A stretch of DNA of 64,000 nt from positions 271,023 to 335,022 of the forward strand of contig JAOTON010002219.1 of the NCBI GenBank assembly GCA_034440635.1, written 5' to 3'. The position numbers and the translations under genes were made by a program. This DNA is from Lepas anatifera. Taxonomy: Eukaryota; Arthropoda; Thecostraca; Lepadidae. This document shows, in pieces, positions 60,026-64,000 of this stretch (position 1 is the first letter of the stretch; every line of letters begins with the position of its first letter). Below the pieces are notes generated by a model, which saw only the letters and a list, made by a program, of their open reading frames with translations, was not told the origin of the DNA and ran no database searches.

Positions 60026-61150
60026 CACAGGCGGATCTAGAATTGCCAATCGTCGGGGGGGCAGCTTCCGAGGTCGGAGCTATCTGGACTTCCGATCTTC
60101 TTTTTTCAGCGCCACTTTTGACCGGGAAAGCTATTACGTGGGCGCAAAATTCTATCGGCAGGTGCTGATTTTTGCATCCTGAGGGGGTGGGAAGCGACGT
60201 TTCAGGGGGGCGCATCGACGTTCGAGGGGGTGCCGTGACTATTCCAGGGGGCACCAAGGGGTCGCTCGAGAGGGAGGGACACCTTCCCTTTGCCCCCTGG
60301 ATCTGCGTATGTCTAGCCCCCTTGAACACAGACAGATCCAGGACTGGCCATCGGGGGAAGGCGCCTTCCTGGGGGCCCCATCCAGACCAGGGATGCCACT
60401 TCTGGCCGACTAAATCTATAAAATGATTGCCAAAGTTATCTGTGGGCGCTGATTTTCGCATCCTGAGGAGGGGAGTAGGAACAGACATTTCAGGAGGGGG
60501 ACACCGACGTTTCAGGGGGCGCCGTGATCATTTCGTAGAGGCACCGTGACCATCTCAAGGCGCAACTTCCCCTGGATCCGCATATACCTAGCACCCCTTG
60601 TACATAAACAGGTTCATGATTATCAATCAGGGGGCATCGGGACTAGGGTGCGACACTTTTGGCCGGGAAAAACTTTCAGGTGGGCGCAAACCTTCGGCGG
60701 CGGGGGCCGATTTATGCATCCTGAAGAGGGGAGTAGGAAGTAAAATTTCAGGGAGGGGGAACACCGGCCTTTCAGGGGGCGCCGTGACCATTTCAGGGGG
60801 CATCAAGTGTCGTTCGGGAGGGATGAGCACATGCCTTTGCCCCTGGATCTGTGTATGCCCGGCTTCCCTTGAACATAGGCAGATCCAGGATTGACATTCG
60901 GAGGGAGGGGCACCCTCCTGTAAGGGGGTGCCTTCCCCTTCCCAACGTGGGGTGTCATCTAGACCAGGCGCGCCTTTTCTGGTCGACAACTCACCAGGTG
61001 GGCTCCAAATATTATCATTGGGCGCCGATTTTCGCATCCTGAGGGAAGTGACATATCAGGGATGCGCCATCAGCCTTTTAGGGCTGCAGTGACCGTTTCA
61101 GGGAGCGCCGATGGGCGATGGAGGCATCTGTCTCCTTCGATTCACGTATG
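60026..61150 (-). mobile_element. Tandem array of four family-1 inverted-repeat elements
   Basis: Units at about 60026-60311, 60328-60585, 60603-60857 and 60874-61150. Each starts with a form of CATAGGCAGATCCAGG and ends with a form of CCTGGATCTGCGTATG. Linkers of about 16 bp between units are themselves related (CCTTGAACA motif), so the array grew by tandem duplication of unit plus linker. Inner blocks such as GCGCCGTGACCATTTCAGGG recur. Opposite orientation to 7177-7401. Confidence 0.8.
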
Positions 61151-62034
61151 TCCCCGTGTCCGCCATTAACTTGGGGGTCCTCAGGTGGAGATCCAAGGGG
61201 GTGGGCGAGGGCGTGGCCGCTTCCCTTTGGGATAGGATTAAGCACTGCAAGGCGGCTCTCTTTGATGTCAGATAGGCGTTGATGGGGAAGCTCAAACGCC
61301 ACCCAGATATTGGCCAAGGCTGTGGCGGATACAAAGGTGGAGGGCGCTCGAACCCAAATATGTGCTTATAATAAATGCATAGTTAGATTCCGTTTTGAGC
61401 AAATTGCGGAGGAGGTTTGAGCCTACAGCCCCTCAATGTATTCCTGGATCCGCCACTGGTTAAGTGGCCCACAAGTTGGGCTGGGGTCCCACGAGTTAGT
61501 TTAGGTCCGCAGAAGAGTTGGTCTGATGTCCCGAAAGTTGGTCTCGGGGGTTCTCAAGAGCTAGTCTGAGTGGTTTTAAATCGTTTATCCCGGGGCTGTA
61601 AAGAGTTTATCTCGGGGCGGTCCAAAATTGTTTGTTACGAGGGCCCAAAGTATCAGTTTTGGAGTGACCTTACGATTAGTCTCAGGACCCTACCCGGAAG
61701 GATTTAGTCAAGGGGGCACAATACACTGTCCTGGGGGCGATTTATTTTTACTGGTGATGAAATTATTCGTCTGCCGCCCTGCGCCCAACCCCACTGGAGG
61801 CATGGAATTTGTATTTGGATATTTCCACAAAAGGGTGTTTTACTTCCTTTCAAAGTGTTCCATAACCACACCGATTCTGACTAAGACAGAATGTAATATA
61901 TCTGCAAACTCTAACTAATCAGATCGTTTGTGTGGCAACATTTTTTCTGTGGTGATATATTGATAAATATAAATGATATAAATGATATATTGAATAACGG
62001 GTTTCCCGTCACCTTTACAGCTTGGCTATCTCAG
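61151..62034. other. No gene recognised
   Basis: Starts GC-rich and becomes AT-rich; a CCTGGATCCGCCA remnant near 61446 is a stray family-1 end. Confidence 0.5.
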
Positions 62035-62525
62035 TTAACACGCGCATTGACGGAGGGAGGATAACCGCGCCCCCTCCCTTCGGGTTTTCGGAGACAGTAG
62101 AAAAACGGCGGCGCGTGGCGCCGCCATTTTTGCATTTTATATAACTCGACCCTGACCTAACCTCAGGTCAGGACAGATTCTTGATTTGACCTAGCAAGGT
62201 CAAATTATATACCATTCGATTCGGCTGCTTGCTGGGAGGATTCATATCGTTCAATTCGTTTTGCTTTATCTTTACTTGTTCAGACGTAATGGCCAAAAAA
62301 ACATTTACATATTATCCCTATGACTGCATGTCTTGACCTCTCGTGACCTTAAATGTGAACTGACAAAAAAATGGTTCAACTATTTTCGATGGAGAAGTGG
62401 ATGGGCTACCCAACGCCGTTCACCGTTCTTCGCTACCTACCGTGGTTCTCGAGATCTTAGGGGGCGGGTACCCGCCCCCTCGCCAAAGCGAAGGTGGCTC
62501 AGACCCCCGTCAATGCGCGTGTTAA
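62035..62525. mobile_element. TTAA-bounded inverted-repeat element, 491 bp
   Basis: The left end TTAACACGCGCATTGACGG and the right end CCGTCAATGCGCGTGTTAA, interrupted by one extra C-run, are inverted copies with TTAA at 62035-62038 and 62522-62525. It has the GGCGGCGCGTGGCGCCGCC hairpin and TGACCT motifs of the family. Non-coding; piggyBac-like by its TTAA ends only. Confidence 0.72.
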
Positions 62526-62582
62526 ATCACGTTATAAAGGTGCAGCGTTGTTCTTTAAAGGGAATGTGGCACCTTGGTCCAT

Positions 62583-62790
62583 ACGCGTCGGAAAAGGGGC
62601 CAGGGGGCCCGGCCCCACTCTTTGGCCAAAAATTTCCTGACACATCAAAATGAGAGAAAGCCGGACATTCTTATATCCAGCCGCTGCAGAAGGCAACGAG
62701 GAGCCCAAATTCGAACAGTTTTGATCCTGATGTTGAAAGTTTTTGTTAGTATCAGGTTGAAGTTTGGCTGGCCCACCCACTTTTTGCCAG
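62583..62790 (-). repeat. Dispersed repeat family 2, reverse copy
   Basis: Reverse complement of the 36333-36545 repeat (GGGCCAGCCAAACTTCAACC, TTCGAATTTGGGCTCC). Confidence 0.75.
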
Positions 62791-63329
62791 TGGCAACACT
62801 TATGCCTTGGTCGAATCATGGAATTTAGTGAAATTAGGCGAACTTTTAGCCAAAAATACCTAATAAAACCACTCATCATTTCTCTGAAAAATGTTCAATA
62901 AGCTCAATATTTTGTTTTTTAAAAATACTCCTCTAGGAAAATAAATAAATACCTGCCTGTGGTGATGTAATGACCTGGTAACCACTACCATACTTGAAAT
63001 CCTTCAAGGGCTTCGATTGGCTGTTGCTCATCGTGACGTCAGCATATGTCGTCACACCAGCTGCTCACAACAATGGCCGCCCGGCAAGGGATTGATGAGG
63101 GGTTGGTGTCAGGTAGGTTTTAGCTTTTTCTACGGAAATATCGAGTTCCAAGACAAATGATATATGGAGTACCGGGCTTTCCGACTTGCTTTACAGCTTG
63201 GCTATCTCATTTAAAATCAGGTCGTTATGGAGGTGCCATATTTCCTTTAAGCATTGCATATGCTGCAATGCTCAGAGTCGGGTGCCACCCGGTTTAGGCA
63301 TCCCATTTTCGGACTGCTATCCGAAAATG
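62791..63329. other. No gene recognised
   Basis: AT-rich sequence leading into the LINE fragment; the true 5' limit of that fragment is uncertain. Confidence 0.4.
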
Positions 63330-63735
63330 CGTGCATTTGTCCGGGATATGTGGCAGCGCTCATGCGAGAACCACCCTAAGGGCAGTAAAATACGGGTGCT
63401 GAAGCCCAAATTAGGGGTATGGTCGTCAGCCAGTGCGCAGTGCAAGAGAGAGGAGGAGATTCTCGCCACGCTGAGTACGGGCCCCACATACGCGACACAG
63501 CCGTACCTCGTCTGCGTTGATGGTCCGCTGGGGTGCCCGTGCTGCGACGGGCGACTCACGGTGGCACACGGTTAGTAGATTGTCGTGATTCCAAGACTGA
63601 GAGGGCGCTATACCTGACGGGGGCTCCTTCTCTGGAGGAGATGTTCGGAGAACGCCGCACTGCTGACATTTACAATATTGTTTTATTTCTAAACAAGGCT
63701 AACTTCTCATGTTATTTGCTCGCCTGGAGGTAGCC
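63330..63735 (+). pseudogene. LINE (Jockey-like) ORF2 C-terminal fragment
   Basis: VWSSASAQCKREEEILATLS, TYATQPYL, CPCCDGRLTVAHG and, after a frameshift near 63570, LVDCRDSKTERA and LEEMFGERRTADI match the C-terminal Cys/His region that follows RT in non-LTR retrotransposons (C.C...LTV.H.L..C). The RT domain is absent, as expected for a 5'-truncated copy. Stop near 63733. Confidence 0.82.
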
Positions 63736-64000
63736 GCCCCTGAAATGCACGGTCTACTGTTATCGCCGACTCTTTGACAATTTTTTTCTTTTAATTTGTT
63801 CTACCATCGACCCATCCAGGGATGTAGCTAGGGGCGGCAGGGACAGTCCCCCCACTGAGGGCCCGAGGAGCCCCTCTGAGGACATGAGCCGCGCGACGAG
63901 CGGCTCGCCCGCATTATGCTCGTTGGCCAAATTTGAAATTTTATATCAGACGAGCCTCTTAAGCCCTCTTCAGCACTCTATTCTGGAACAAGCATGGCTC
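63736..64000. other. No recognised feature to the window end
   Basis: No coding or repeat feature supported. Confidence 0.5.

Overview
The window is nuclear DNA from an animal. The evidence is a multi-exon gene with canonical GT-AG introns, a BEL/Pao LTR retrotransposon, tRNA-derived SINEs, a non-LTR retrotransposon remnant and many minisatellites. The exons are very rich in G/C at third codon positions and sit among AT-rich introns and repeats. This fits a repeat-rich invertebrate, most plausibly a non-insect arthropod such as a crustacean, but the sequence does not fix the taxon. There are no operons, CRISPR arrays or bacterial systems.

One host gene is clear. It is an LRIG-family receptor (the family of vertebrate LRIG1-3, Drosophila lambik and C. 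elegans SMA-10) on the + strand. Ten coding exons lie between 11868 and 28915, and their splice phases all agree: phase 2 between LRR exons, phase 1 around the third Ig exon. Joined, they give 925 residues: about 16 leucine-rich repeats, an LRRCT, three Ig domains, one transmembrane helix and a 160-residue cytoplasmic tail ending in P-T-E-V. The first exon (signal peptide, LRRNT) was not found and probably lies upstream.

Layout: 1-11.9 kb has no gene I can support. It holds minisatellites (0.5-2.1, 4.9-5.2 and 9.0-9.8 kb), an inverted-repeat-bounded segment (6.9-8.6 kb) and a 336-bp (CT)n tract. 11.9-28.9 kb is the LRIG gene; tandem repeats lie beside several exons, and both splice sites of the third Ig exon are embedded in tandem duplications. 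29-49 kb is dense repeat: a 41-bp minisatellite, TTAA-bounded inverted-repeat elements rich in AGGTCA/TGACCT, two pairs of facing repeat arms, SINEs and a 98-bp satellite. 48.9-59.4 kb is a BEL/Pao element on the - strand, with two about 1.2-kb LTRs and a broken gag-pol. One LTR carries a 725-bp hAT-like insertion with a perfect 8-bp target duplication. 59.4-64 kb holds a four-unit tandem array of a short inverted-repeat element, a 491-bp TTAA element and the 3' end of a LINE.

I found no new multi-gene system. The most unusual features are the splice-site-bearing minisatellites of the LRIG gene, a recent 141-bp duplication flanked by a 20-bp hairpin-forming repeat, and the facing repeat arms across 34-49 kb.
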